NCBI RefSeq assembly: GCF_016889705.1
Contig: NZ_CP069526.1
Coordinates: 7,451,001 to 7,515,000, forward strand
DNA: 64,000 nt
DNA from: Amycolatopsis sp. FDAARGOS 1241
Lineage (GTDB): Bacteria > Actinomycetota > Actinomycetes > Mycobacteriales > Pseudonocardiaceae
Direction: 5' to 3'
Shown: piece by piece, positions 17,787 to 26,830 of the stretch
Position numbering within the stretch: the stretch's first letter is position 1
Layout of the letters: each line of letters starts with the position of its first letter
The notes under the pieces: generated by a model
The model's database searches: none
What the model was told of the DNA's origin: nothing
Seen by the model: the letters and a program-made list of their open reading frames with translations, nothing else
Position numbers and translations under genes: made by a program

Positions 17787-19013
17787 TCAGCAGCTCGACA
17801 GGTCGATCGCCCGGTCCAGTTCCCGCGGCTTCAGCACCCGGAGAATCCCTTCCAGCAGGTAGTAATCCGCATACGGCAACGAAATCTCGACCCCGTCCTC
17901 GGCGGGCCGGTTGCGCGTGCAGCGGGCGACCACCGCGTCGGCCCGGGTCGAGCGGGTGGTCAGGCAAGTCCGGGCCGTCGCCTCCAACAGGCGCAGGCCC
18001 GCGACCCGGTAGTGCGGCTGGCCCGAAACCTCGGCCAGGTCCAGAAGCCCGCACGCCATCACCACGCCGGCGGACGCGTCCTTGATGTCGTTCGGCGCCT
18101 GTGGGGCCAGGTAGTCCCACACCGGCACGTTGTCCGGCGTCAGAGCCCCGAGTGCGAAGTCCGACAGGCGCCGCGCGGTGGTCAGGAACGATCGGTCGCC
18201 GGTGCGGCGGTACATGGTGGTGAAGCCGTAGATGCCCCACGACTGGCCACGCGACCAGCACGAACTCGCGCTGTAGCCCTGCACCGTGCCGGGGCCGAGT
18301 TCGGCGCCGGTGGCCGGGTCGAAGTCGAAGACGTGGGGCGTGGACCCGTCGGGGCGCACGAACACGCGCTGGGCCGTTTTGGCGTGCTCCACGGCGATGT
18401 CGAGGTACTGGCGCTCACCCGTCTGCCGAGTCGCGAAGTCGAGCAGGTCGAGGTTCATGATCGTGTCCATGATGATCCGGCCCGCGTCCTTCGGGTCGGT
18501 CAGCGCACCCCAGGCCCGGATGAAGTGGCCCTTCGCGTTGTAGCGCTTGATCAGCGACGCCGCGGCCTGCAGCGCGCCGGCGCGCCACTTGTCGTCGCCG
18601 GTGAGGCGCCAGGCGGTGACCCACGACGGGTAGAAGAGAAACCCGAGGTCGTGGGTGGAGGTGTCGTTCTGGCGCGGAGCGAGTTTGTCGGCCGACGCGA
18701 GAGCGAGGTCGCTGAATTGCGAGTCGCCCGTGTAGAGGTGCGCCATCCAGAGCGTGCCGGGCCAGAATCCGCCGACCCAGTCACCATTCTGGGAAAAGGC
18801 CCATTTCTCGAACTTGGTCCCCGTCGGAAACGCGGTGACGCCCGGCGCGACCGCGCGCAGCTTCTTCACCGCGTAGTCTGCCGCTGAGCGGAACACCGCG
18901 GTTTGACCGGAGACGCCCTGGTCGGAGGCTGCCGCCGGAATGGTGCTGGTGGCCGTCGCCGCCACCGCGGCACCGGCCGCCGTGGTCAGCAGAGTACGCC
19001 GGGAAACGCTCAC
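17787..19013 (-). CDS. GH88 glycoside hydrolase, Tat-exported
   Basis: 408 aa. The N-terminus VSVSRRTLLTTAAG is a twin-arginine signal. The (alpha/alpha)6 domain shows DWVGGFWPGTLWMA, HDLGFLFYPS (catalytic Asp region) and SSCWSRGQSWGIYGF, all typical of unsaturated glucuronyl hydrolases. These remove the unsaturated uronic acid left by polysaccharide lyases. Export is unusual for the family, whose members often act inside the cell. GTG at 19013 was chosen (GGCGGG upstream); GTG at 19028 is an alternative. A GH105-like enzyme is found 16 kb away. Confidence 0.88.
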   Translation of the reverse strand: MSVSRRTLLTTAAGAAVAATATSTIPAAASDQGVSGQTAVFRSAADYAVKKLRAVAPGVTAFPTGTKFEKWAFSQNGDWVGGFWPGTLWMAHLYTGDSQFSDLALASADKLAPRQNDTSTHDLGFLFYPSWVTAWRLTGDDKWRAGALQAAASLIKRYNAKGHFIRAWGALTDPKDAGRIIMDTIMNLDLLDFATRQTGERQYLDIAVEHAKTAQRVFVRPDGSTPHVFDFDPATGAELGPGTVQGYSASSCWSRGQSWGIYGFTTMYRRTGDRSFLTTARRLSDFALGALTPDNVPVWDYLAPQAPNDIKDASAGVVMACGLLDLAEVSGQPHYRVAGLRLLEATARTCLTTRSTRADAVVARCTRNRPAEDGVEISLPYADYYLLEGILRVLKPRELDRAIDLSSC

Positions 19014-19204
19014 GAGTGCCCGCCATTTCACAAGTGGGGAAATGCATAACCGGAAGGTCGACTGAGTTTTACACGACCGTCCTGACCTTGTACACCCGCC
19101 GAAGCGAGCATTCACAACCGTGAATTGTTCAAGGATGTGAACTCGCATTTCCGCGGCAGGAGCGGCTCCCGGGCGGCGAACCGGAACCGCTCCGGCCGGA
19201 CCAC

Positions 19205-19663
19205 TCAGTGGTGGTGGTGCGCGTGGACGACGGCGTGCCCCTTGCCACGGCCGATCATCCACTTGTTCACCGGCACCGTGACCACGAAGGCGACGGCGAG
19301 CGAGAACGCCAGCGACAGCCAGAACAACGCGCTCGTCAAGCCGGCGTCCAGCGCGCCCGGGATGACCACGACCACGAGGTTGTCGATGATCTCCATCACC
19401 GCGATCGACACGGTGTCGGCGGCCAGCGCGACCTTGAACGCCGCGGCGAGCGCGAGGCCGGACTTCAGGACACCACGCATCGTCAGGCCGTAGCCGAAGA
19501 CGAACGCGAGCACGATCGACAGCACCACCGTGGCCGCGTTGTGCAGCCCGAACGCGGTGCCGAGAACCATGCCGAGCACCTCACCGATGGCACACCCGGT
19601 GAGGCAGTGCAGTGTCGCCTGGATCGCGGTGGACCAGGGTGCTCCGTGCTGGTGGTCGGTCAT
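19205..19663 (-). CDS. DUF4396-domain membrane protein
   Basis: 152 aa with four hydrophobic segments, starting MTDHQHGAPW and ending HAVVHAHHHH; both ends are His-rich, which suggests metal binding. The body (LHCLTGCAIGEVLGMVLGTAFG) matches DUF4396, a family often found near copper-handling genes. A CsoR-like palindrome lies directly upstream of the start. Function unproven. Confidence 0.8.
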   Translation of the reverse strand: MTDHQHGAPWSTAIQATLHCLTGCAIGEVLGMVLGTAFGLHNAATVVLSIVLAFVFGYGLTMRGVLKSGLALAAAFKVALAADTVSIAVMEIIDNLVVVVIPGALDAGLTSALFWLSLAFSLAVAFVVTVPVNKWMIGRGKGHAVVHAHHHH

Positions 19664-19673
19664 GGCGCTCACC

Positions 19674-19690
19674 ATACCCCCTTAGGGTAT
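19674..19690. promoter_or_regulatory. CsoR-like palindrome
   Basis: ATACCCCCTTAGGGTAT sits 11 bp upstream of the DUF4396 start. GC-tract palindromes with TA ends are typical of CsoR/RcnR-family operators. A related TACCCCGAACGGGTA lies near 19853. No csoR gene is in the window, so the regulator would act in trans. Confidence 0.45.
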
Positions 19691-20006
19691 AAACCGACGA
19701 GCATCGTCTTCAGCGACGCGATCTCCGCCTACGCGGGCCGACGACCTACCGGGCCATCGCGTTCCCGGCTGTGGCACTCCCCTGCACCGCCTCAGTTCGC
19801 GCCACCTCGACGGCACCCGAGGGGTGGGCATCTCGTGATCAGCCTAGCTAAATACCCCGAACGGGTACCCCGTTACTGCGCCATCCGGTTGAACTCACTT
19901 CAGTAACCCTTTGCACACAACCGGTTGACCCCCGTGACCGGTCTCCCTTACGTTCGCTCCAGGTCGCCGGCGGTGCGCAGACCGGGAAACCGAAGGAATG
20001 GTGGGG
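19691..20006. other. Intergenic region upstream of orphan sugar-binding protein
   Basis: No coding signal. It contains CAACCGGTTG (19918-19927), a perfect 10-bp palindrome with a central CG as in LacI-family operators, about 80 bp before the binding-protein start. Confidence 0.5.
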
Positions 20007-21026
20007 ATGCGAAGGCCGTCCAAGACGCTCGTCCTGGGCGTCGCACTGCTGCTCAGCGCGGTGACGGGCCTCGGCAGCTGCTCGTCGGAGTTCCGCACCA
20101 CGGCGACGGACGACGCCCCCGTCAAGATCGCCTTCGTGCCCAAGGTCGCCGGCATCGCGTACTTCGACGCCATGAGCGCAGGCGGGGTCGAAGCGGCCAA
20201 GCGGCTGGGCGTGCAGTGGCTCACCAGGGGCCCCGCGACGGTCGACCCGGCCGCCCAGGCCGCGATCGTGCGCGACCTCGTCGCCCAGCACGTGAACGTG
20301 ATCGCCGTGGCGCCCAACGATCCCGCCGCACTCGCGCCCGCGATCGCCGACGCGCGGGCCCGGGGCGTCCACGTGCTCACCACCGACACCGACGCGTCGC
20401 AGTCACAGCGCGAGGTGTTCGTGAACCAGGCCTCCCCCGAAGGCATCGGCACGGCGCTCGTCGACTCGCTCATGGCGAAGACGGGCGGCGCCGGCAAGAT
20501 CGCCCTCGTTTCGTGTGGTGAAACCGCGGCGAACCTCAACGCGTGGATCGACGTCGAGAAGTCCTACACCGCGCGGCGCTACCCGAAGGCGCAGATCGTG
20601 GAAACCGTGTACGCCGGCGAAGACACGACGACCGCGACCGAGCTCGCGAAGGAGGTGCTCGACCGCCACCCGGACCTCACGGGCCTGATCGGCGAGTGCA
20701 CCACGTCGGCGCCGGGTGTCGCGCAGGCCGTGCGCGACCAGCAGAAGATCGGCCGCGTGTACACCGTCGGCACGGGCACGCCGCAGACGATGAAGCCGTA
20801 CCTGCTCGACGGTTCGTGCTCGGCTTCGGTGCTGTGGAACGTCGAATCCCTGGGGTACCTCACCGCGTGGACGGGGCAGCAGCTCACCGAAGGCCGCGGC
20901 TTCTCCCCCAGCAACGATGTGAGTCCCGAGCTGCCGGCGGTGAAGTACGACCAGCGCACGAAGACCCTGCTGCTCGGTGACCCGCTGCTGATCACGCAGA
21001 ACAACGTCGACCAGTTCAAGTACTGA
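20007..21026 (+). CDS. Sugar ABC transporter substrate-binding lipoprotein (LsrB/RhaS type), orphan
   Basis: 339 aa lipoprotein. The signal ends in GLGSC (lipobox LGSC), then VKIAFVPKVAGIAYFDAMSAGG, the periplasmic-binding fold of the LsrB/RhaS type. It would bind a sugar outside the membrane and deliver it to an ABC permease. No permease or ATPase gene is adjacent, so it is an orphan or borrows another system such as the one at 32-34.7 kb. ATG at 20007 is preferred because GAAGGA is nine bases upstream; ATG at 19998 has no room for a binding site. Confidence 0.88.
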   Translation: MRRPSKTLVLGVALLLSAVTGLGSCSSEFRTTATDDAPVKIAFVPKVAGIAYFDAMSAGGVEAAKRLGVQWLTRGPATVDPAAQAAIVRDLVAQHVNVIAVAPNDPAALAPAIADARARGVHVLTTDTDASQSQREVFVNQASPEGIGTALVDSLMAKTGGAGKIALVSCGETAANLNAWIDVEKSYTARRYPKAQIVETVYAGEDTTTATELAKEVLDRHPDLTGLIGECTTSAPGVAQAVRDQQKIGRVYTVGTGTPQTMKPYLLDGSCSASVLWNVESLGYLTAWTGQQLTEGRGFSPSNDVSPELPAVKYDQRTKTLLLGDPLLITQNNVDQFKY

Positions 21027-21028
21027 GC

Positions 21029-21063
21029 ACGGCCGGGGCCCCGCGGGGAACCCCGGCCGTTTT
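21029..21063 (+). terminator. Rho-independent terminator
   Basis: ACGGCCGGGG (21029-21038) pairs with CCCCGGCCGT (21051-21060), 12-nt loop, followed by TTT. Lies three bases after the binding-protein stop. Confidence 0.8.
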
Positions 21064-21073
21064 CGGACAGCGC

Positions 21074-22690
21074 TCAGCGGACGTCGATCGTGACCGTCGC
21101 CGTCGTGGTGCGGGCGGGCAGCTTCGCCATGTCGATCTTCAGGTACTCCCCGTCGTCCTGCTGCCCGTTCGGGAGCGTTTTGGCGTGGAGCGTGTACGGC
21201 GGCTCCGTGTCGGTCAGGCCATCGATGCCGAAGTCGTTGTCGTTGCTGACCACCACGGTGCGGCCGCCGTCGGTGGTCGCGACGCCTTCCACCTTGTCGT
21301 GGCCGAAGAAGCCGCCGGTCGGGTCGAACCCGGTCACGAGCGCGCCGAGGTCGAGGAACAGCTTCTTCGACACCGGCTTGATGCCGGCCTTCGCGAGGGC
21401 GGCAGTGGCTTCGTCGGTGGTGTCCTTGCCGACGTAGGCGTCGATGCTCTGCTTGGCGTCGCCGACGAGCAGGCCGCCCTTGACCGCGTCGTACGAAGCA
21501 CCCGAAACGTTCGCCTTCGGGCCGACGTCCGTAGCGCCCGTCAGGTCGATCTCGTAGAGCTTCTTGAACGCGCCCGGCTCGAAATCGCCGTCGCGTTCGT
21601 CCACCAGGAACTTCGTGGCCGACAGCGCGGTGATCTCGCTGACGGCCGTGCCGGTGTCGTCCGGGTCGTCAAGCAAGTAGAGGTACTCGTGCGTCGCGCG
21701 GGACTTGAGGTCGACGGTCACGATCCGCAGCGTGGTCACGTTGCCGGGCTTCTTGGTGAGGTCCGGCTGCTGCAACGCCGACTGCATGACCCCGACGAGC
21801 GTGCGGCCGTCGGGTGTGAGCGCGAGGCCCTCCATGCCCTTGTTCGGCACGCGGTACTTCAGCTCACGCGGCAGCGTGCCGTCGAACGGCGAGAGCCGCT
21901 CGATCGCGCGGCCGTCGGCGCGGAAGTGCGTGATGAACGGACCGTACTCATCGGACACCCAGAACGTGCCGTCGCGTTCGGCGACCAGCCCCTCCGAGTC
22001 GTAGCCGTTCGGCGTGGCAGGCAAGGGCTTGCCGTCGAGACCCACGATCGTCTCGCCGGTGTCGGCGGCGGTGCTGACCTGGCCGTTGTACGGCGAACCG
22101 TCTTCGGCACGCAGCGGGATCCGCTTCTCCAGCACGGCCTTGCCGTCCTTGAGGCGGAATTTGCCGATGGCCGGGTCGAAGGCCGGCAACGGCTCGACCT
22201 TGGCCCCGTCCGGCGCGTCGACGTTCGGCCCGCGGTCGGTGAGCCCGTAGAACTCGTCGCGCGAACCCGGCACCGGCGTGAGCGCGGAACCGTAGGCGCC
22301 ACCGGTGATCTTCACGCCGCCGATGGTCGCGAGCGGGGGCAGGTCGGTCGGGTAGAGCCGCACCGCGTCCGACACCGAGTAGGTGAAGGAGTCGAGCCCG
22401 TGGAAGTCCGCGGCGGGCGTGTAGCGGAACGTCCCGTCGGGGTTGAGGGTCAGGGAACCGTGCGCGGGCGCGGTGTGGCGGACGATCGCGCCACTGTCGC
22501 CGCTGCCACGCCCGTCGTTGCCGAGGACCCCGTCGCCGCGCACCTGCAGCGGCTGGCCGGCTCGCGTCCCGTAGTGGTCATCGCGGGCGGCGAACGCGGG
22601 GTCGCCACCGCCGTGCGCCGACGCCGTGCCGGTGGCCACCAGCCCCACGGCGAGGGTCCCCGCGGCGACCCCGATTCTCACGCGCTTCAT
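21074..22690 (-). CDS. Secreted phytase-like esterase with cadherin-like N-terminal domain
   Basis: 538 aa. Sec signal MKRVRIGVAAGTLAVG...ASA, then an Ig/cadherin-like repeat (residues ~40-105: GDGVLGNDG, GTFRYTPAADFHGLDSFTY), then an esterase-like phytase domain (EFYGLTDRGPNVDAPDG, FWVSDEYGPFITHF, NKGMEGLALTPDG, EITALSATKFLVDERDGD). The family is a beta-propeller thought to act on phosphoesters. ATG is preceded by GGAGGAG. Gene stands alone. Confidence 0.87.
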   Translation of the reverse strand: MKRVRIGVAAGTLAVGLVATGTASAHGGGDPAFAARDDHYGTRAGQPLQVRGDGVLGNDGRGSGDSGAIVRHTAPAHGSLTLNPDGTFRYTPAADFHGLDSFTYSVSDAVRLYPTDLPPLATIGGVKITGGAYGSALTPVPGSRDEFYGLTDRGPNVDAPDGAKVEPLPAFDPAIGKFRLKDGKAVLEKRIPLRAEDGSPYNGQVSTAADTGETIVGLDGKPLPATPNGYDSEGLVAERDGTFWVSDEYGPFITHFRADGRAIERLSPFDGTLPRELKYRVPNKGMEGLALTPDGRTLVGVMQSALQQPDLTKKPGNVTTLRIVTVDLKSRATHEYLYLLDDPDDTGTAVSEITALSATKFLVDERDGDFEPGAFKKLYEIDLTGATDVGPKANVSGASYDAVKGGLLVGDAKQSIDAYVGKDTTDEATAALAKAGIKPVSKKLFLDLGALVTGFDPTGGFFGHDKVEGVATTDGGRTVVVSNDNDFGIDGLTDTEPPYTLHAKTLPNGQQDDGEYLKIDMAKLPARTTTATVTIDVR

Positions 22691-22781
22691 CCGTTTTCTC
22701 CTCCTCCGGCGTCACCCGACGCCGGAGGACGAGTCTGGTTACCGGAGTTGGACAACGCCCGTCATCGAGGCGACGCCCGCG

Positions 22782-23948
22782 TTAACGGCCGCGCCTCACA
22801 TGCGCGGCGGCTGCGCCGCCGCCGAGGATGAGGACCAGCGCGGTGAGGCCCCACCTGCGGTGTTTCTCGACGCGCTCACCGGCGTCGGCCACCGGTCCGG
22901 CCGTCGGGACCGGACGGAAGTTCGCCGGCGGCGCCGCGGCAGCCGGTGCCGCGACAGGATCCGCCGGCGCCGAGACCGGCGCCGGGTTCACGGACGGCGG
23001 TTGTTCGGCCACTTGGCGCGGTGGCGCGACCACCTGCGACGGCGCAGGTATCACGGAACTCCGCGACGGCGTGGGAGACGGCGGTGGTGGCAGTGACGGT
23101 GGTGGCAGTGACGGTGGTGGCGGCGGTGGGGCCGCGACGGCGAGGCACCCGGCGGCGTCCGAACTGACGAGCTCCGGACCCGTGCTGATCTCCACGGCCG
23201 GCCCGGCTCCGTTACGGGGCAACCGGTACGTGACGCTGCGGCGCCCGATCTTGTTCGCGGTCGCGTAGAGCGCACCATCCAGTCCGAACACGACCGAGCC
23301 GTACGACGTCGCGAGCGGGAACTCCAGCCCAGGCACGGCAGCCACCCGGCCGTCGCGCGGGTTGATCGTGACCACCGAACCGTGGCCGGCCGCGGTGACG
23401 GAAACGCCGTACAACAAGCCATTCGCGGGGTTGTAGGCGATGTCGTCGACACCGGCGGACAGCACGACGGGCCGCAGCTGCACGCGCCCGGTGACGTCGA
23501 GGTACGCGCGACTCGCCGGATCGGCGTCCACTGTGTACAGGTTGTCGGCGCGCAGCACGTACCACGTGTTCGCGGCCATGGCACCACCGACGGCGCCGGT
23601 CACGCCCGCGCCGCGCTGGCTGCCGAGGTCCGTCACCCGGCCCGAACTGTCGACGCGCACGACGTGAGCCTTGTCCGTGACGCCGTACGACACGCCTTGC
23701 TCCGCCGAATAGGCCAGCGCGTTGATCGAAGAGCCGGCGCTGCCTAGCACGCGGCGCTCACCGGAGGGCAGCGTGAGCCGCACGATCGAGGACGAGTGCG
23801 TGGTCTGGTTCTCGACCTGCAGGACGGGACACGACGCGGGTGCCGCCCCGCGCGTGCGGCCGGGCGGCCCGAGCCAGCCCGACACGACGAGCAGGGCCGA
23901 CACGGCGACCGCGGCCGCCACCACGGGAACGAACCGGGGAAGGCACAC
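22782..23948 (-). CDS. Envelope protein: DUF6923-like propeller, Pro-rich linker, membrane anchor
   Basis: 388 aa. A hydrophobic segment near the N-terminus (VVAAAVAVSALLVV) is followed by a beta-propeller-like region (LGSAGSSINALAYSAEQG, GVDDIAYNPANGLLYGV) resembling DUF6923. A Pro/Ser-rich stretch (PPPPPPSLPPPSLPPPPS) leads to a C-terminal membrane helix (WGLTALVLILGGGAAAAH) and a basic tail. This is the layout of a wall-spanning surface protein. GTG start, five bases after the upstream gene's stop, so the two are probably one operon. Confidence 0.7.
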   Translation of the reverse strand: MCLPRFVPVVAAAVAVSALLVVSGWLGPPGRTRGAAPASCPVLQVENQTTHSSSIVRLTLPSGERRVLGSAGSSINALAYSAEQGVSYGVTDKAHVVRVDSSGRVTDLGSQRGAGVTGAVGGAMAANTWYVLRADNLYTVDADPASRAYLDVTGRVQLRPVVLSAGVDDIAYNPANGLLYGVSVTAAGHGSVVTINPRDGRVAAVPGLEFPLATSYGSVVFGLDGALYATANKIGRRSVTYRLPRNGAGPAVEISTGPELVSSDAAGCLAVAAPPPPPPSLPPPSLPPPPSPTPSRSSVIPAPSQVVAPPRQVAEQPPSVNPAPVSAPADPVAAPAAAAPPANFRPVPTAGPVADAGERVEKHRRWGLTALVLILGGGAAAAHVRRGR

Positions 23949-23953
23949 GGCGG

Positions 23954-24715
23954 TCAGGCGAGCCGGGACAACGCCGACGTGAACGCATCGGGCTGGATGC
24001 TCGCGCCGCCGGCGAACGAGTTCTGCAGCTGGTAGATCGCGTAGACCAGCAGCGCGATCGTGCCCGCCAGCGTCGACACGATCACCAGGTGCGCCGCCAT
24101 GCGCGTGCCACCGAAGAGGTTCGGCAGCAGCACGCAGATGACGCTGCCGAGGATCAGCGCGAACCACACGACCGAGCCGACGCCGCTGGTGGCCGCGGCG
24201 GTGAGCCGGGCCTGCCGGGCCTGGTAGACCTGCCACAGGTCGTTGGCGGCCTCGGTTTTGCGGTCGTTCTGCCAGTCGTTGCCGGCCGGCGCCGCGGCGA
24301 TCGTCTTGCGCAGCTGGTCGAGCTGCGTCCAGCCCGTCTGCGGGACCTCGCCGTCGTCGGCGAGCCGCGGCCACTCCTGGTGCTGCACGGTGTTCGCGTA
24401 CGCCTGGGCCAGCTGCTGCACGCGCGGCCCGGTGTCGCCTGGCAGCGCTTCGGCGGCCCACGTCATCGCGACGAGGCTGTCGGCCTCGGTGTAGGAGCCG
24501 TCGCGTGCCGTGCCGACCGTGTCGAACAGCGAGATCAGCACGAACGCGACGAGCACCGCGTGGAGCCCGCCGACGATGGTGAACACCTGACCGGCCGCGT
24601 CGTTGTTGTCACGACGACCTTCGTCCCAGCCGAACCGCCGCACCAGATAGCCGATCACGGCGGCCACCACGGCCGCTCCGACCACCCAGAAGATCCCGGT
24701 CAGGTAGACGTTCAT
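23954..24715 (-). CDS. DUF4239-domain membrane protein
   Basis: 253 aa with two N-terminal and two C-terminal hydrophobic segments, matching DUF4239 (bestrophin-like). Key parts: GGLHAVLVAFVLISLFD, then a long soluble loop, then SVVWFALILGSVICVLLP. Role unknown. ATG at 24715 follows AAGGGG. It is the first gene of a probable two-gene operon with the Pro-rich envelope protein. Confidence 0.75.
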   Translation of the reverse strand: MNVYLTGIFWVVGAAVVAAVIGYLVRRFGWDEGRRDNNDAAGQVFTIVGGLHAVLVAFVLISLFDTVGTARDGSYTEADSLVAMTWAAEALPGDTGPRVQQLAQAYANTVQHQEWPRLADDGEVPQTGWTQLDQLRKTIAAAPAGNDWQNDRKTEAANDLWQVYQARQARLTAAATSGVGSVVWFALILGSVICVLLPNLFGGTRMAAHLVIVSTLAGTIALLVYAIYQLQNSFAGGASIQPDAFTSALSRLA

Positions 24716-25232
24716 CCGACCCCTTTCCCACTTGAACACCGCGCGTTTCACCATTGTTCGGCGAATTCCCGACGCGGGCCCGGCTCAAGCTAGTCACGCG
24801 ATTCCGGCGCGACAAGCAACAGCACTTCGGTTCATTCGAGTGGCCGTGTGCGGGACCTGCTGATCACTGGAACGGAGCAGTTGAACGTTGGAACACCCGC
24901 TCTGAATAGGCCTGTCACCTGCGAACCACCGTAGATCTCTCGCAGAAACTCCCAACCGGGTGACAGCCATCGACCCACGGTGACCGGAATCGGACATCGG
25001 AAGATCATCTCGAAACTGGCAGTCTGACAACAGGAACTGAAATGCCCGATTACCCCTTCTGGCAAACAGGTGAATCGAGTCTGCTGACCCGATCGTGGGG
25101 TTGTCCGCACAGGTCGGCTTGATATGTTGAATCCCGCGGCGCCGTTGAAATGAATTCACGCAGCAAACGATGTTGCATTCGTGCTGGACCCTATTTCGCA
25201 CGTTGGATATTCGACGATGGGTGGTTTTCGCA
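24716..25232. other. Low-GC intergenic region upstream of encapsulin operon
   Basis: About 515 bp without a convincing gene and visibly less GC-rich than its flanks, especially 24830-25220. Short ORFs on both strands lack ribosome binding sites and codon bias. It must contain the promoters of the encapsulin operon (+) and of the DUF4239 gene (-). Confidence 0.6.
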
Positions 25233-26645
25233 GTGACCGTCACGGACCCCGTGGACTCCGCGAACCCGGAACAACCGCAACTGAGCCTGGGCCGGGCCGC
25301 GGCCCGCACGCTCGCGACGACGACCAAGTCCGTTCCGCAGATGCAGGGCATCACCACGCGGTGGCTGCTCAAGGTGCTGCCGTGGGTCGAGGTCTCGGGC
25401 GGGGCGTACCGCGTGAACCGCCGGCTGAGCTACTCCGTCGGCGACGGCCGCGTCACGTTCGCCACCACCGGTGCCGAGGTGCGGGTGATCCCGCCGGAGC
25501 TGGGCGAGCTGCCCCCGCTGCGCGGCTACGACGACGAGGAGGTGCTGACCGAGCTGGCCGGGCGGTTCGTGCAGCACGAGTTCGAACCCGGCGACGCGCT
25601 CGTGGAGTTCGGTCACCAGGCCGACCAGGTCTTCCTCGTGGCGCACGGCAAGATCAGCAAGGTCGGCACCGGCGCGTACGGCGACCAGACGGTGCTCGGC
25701 ACCCTCGCCGACGGCGACTACTTCGGTGACACCGTGCTCACCACGGCCGACGGGATCTGGGAGTACACGGCCAAAGCCGTGACCGCGTGCACCGTGCTTT
25801 CCCTGTCCCGCAGCGAGTTCCAGGGCGTGCTCGAGCGGTCCGATTCGCTGCGTGAGCACGTCGCGGCCGTCGCCGAGGGCGCGGCGGGCCCGGCCAACGA
25901 CCACGGTGAGGCGGCGATCGACGTCGCGTCCGGTCACGACGGCGAACCGCAGCTGCCCGGCACCTTCGTGGACTACGACTCCGCACCGCGGGAGTACGAG
26001 CTGAGCGTGGCGCAGACCGTGCTGCGGGTGCACTCGCGCGTCGCGGACCTCTACAACCAGCCGATGAACCAGATCGAGCAACAGCTGCGCCTGACCGTCG
26101 AAGCCCTGCGCGAGCGGCAGGAACACGAGCTGGTCAACAACCGCGACTTCGGCTTGCTGCACAACGCGGACTACGCGCAGCGCGTGTCGACCCGCACCGG
26201 GCCGCCGACCCCGGACGACTTCGACGACCTGCTTTCCCTGGTGTGGAAGGACCCCGCGGTCTTCCTGGCCCACCCGAAGACGATCGCCGCGTTCGGCCGC
26301 GAGTGCAACCGCCGCGGCGTGTACCCCGACGCCGTGGACCTCGGCGGGCACCAGGTGCCGGCGTGGCGCGGGGTGCCCGTGCTCCCGTGCAACAAGATCC
26401 CGGTCACCGACACGCGGACCAGCTCCGTGCTGCTGCTGCGCACGGGCGAGCAGGCGCAGGGCGTCGTGGGCCTGCACCAGACCGGTCTGCCCGACGAATA
26501 CCAGCCGGGCCTCAACGTGCGGTTCATGGGCATCAGCGAGCAGGCGATCATGTCGTACCTGGTGAGCGCGTACTACTCCGCCGCCGTGCTGGTGCCCGAC
26601 GCGCTGGCTGTGCTGGAGAACGCCGAGATCGGACGTGGTGACTGA
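25233..26645 (+). CDS. Family 2B encapsulin nanocompartment shell protein, paralogue 1
   Basis: 470 aa HK97-fold shell protein. The N-terminus ([20 protein letters not shown]) and C-terminus ([20 protein letters not shown]) are hallmarks of family 2 encapsulins. A cyclic-nucleotide-binding-like domain is inserted at about residues 105-215 ([26 protein letters not shown]), which defines family 2B. Such shells enclose enzymes of terpenoid or related metabolism. GTG at 25233 is the likely start; GTG at 25221 is possible. The TGA overlaps the ATG of the next small ORF by one base, so they are coupled. Confidence 0.93.
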   Translation: MTVTDPVDSANPEQPQLSLGRAAARTLATTTKSVPQMQGITTRWLLKVLPWVEVSGGAYRVNRRLSYSVGDGRVTFATTGAEVRVIPPELGELPPLRGYDDEEVLTELAGRFVQHEFEPGDALVEFGHQADQVFLVAHGKISKVGTGAYGDQTVLGTLADGDYFGDTVLTTADGIWEYTAKAVTACTVLSLSRSEFQGVLERSDSLREHVAAVAEGAAGPANDHGEAAIDVASGHDGEPQLPGTFVDYDSAPREYELSVAQTVLRVHSRVADLYNQPMNQIEQQLRLTVEALRERQEHELVNNRDFGLLHNADYAQRVSTRTGPPTPDDFDDLLSLVWKDPAVFLAHPKTIAAFGRECNRRGVYPDAVDLGGHQVPAWRGVPVLPCNKIPVTDTRTSSVLLLRTGEQAQGVVGLHQTGLPDEYQPGLNVRFMGISEQAIMSYLVSAYYSAAVLVPDALAVLENAEIGRGD

Positions 26646-26830
26646 TGCCCGCGCCGGCCACGCCGCCGCGGCCGCCCGAGGCGGGGGCTCCCGGGCCTTG
26701 CGCGGCGCCCCTGCCGCCGTCGGCGTTCGGGCCGACGGGGCTCGGCACGAGCGCGCTGAAGATCGTGCCGAGACCGGCGGACGCGCGAACCCCGGACGCT
26801 CCCGAGCCTGACAAGCGAGGAACCGCATGA
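26645..26830 (+). CDS. 61-aa Pro/Ala-rich protein with GPTGLGTSA motif, putative cargo-loading peptide
   Basis: Small disordered protein, about half Pro/Ala, with one conspicuous ordered stretch [18 protein letters not shown] (residues ~24-41). A similar GPTGxGTAA motif occurs in the disordered N-terminus of 2-methylisoborneol synthase, a family 2B encapsulin cargo, where it is thought to direct loading. Here the motif is a separate protein. The ATG overlaps the stop of shell 1 and the stop overlaps the ATG of shell 2 (ATGA), so all are translated together. It may bring cargo in trans, occupy the shell interior, or be a remnant. Motif match is from memory of the family. Confidence 0.7.
   Translation: MPAPATPPRPPEAGAPGPCAAPLPPSAFGPTGLGTSALKIVPRPADARTPDAPEPDKRGTA

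Noticed and set aside
24794..25372. Minus-strand ORF upstream of encapsulin gene
   Set aside because: No ribosome binding site, weak third-position GC, and it runs antisense into the shell gene.
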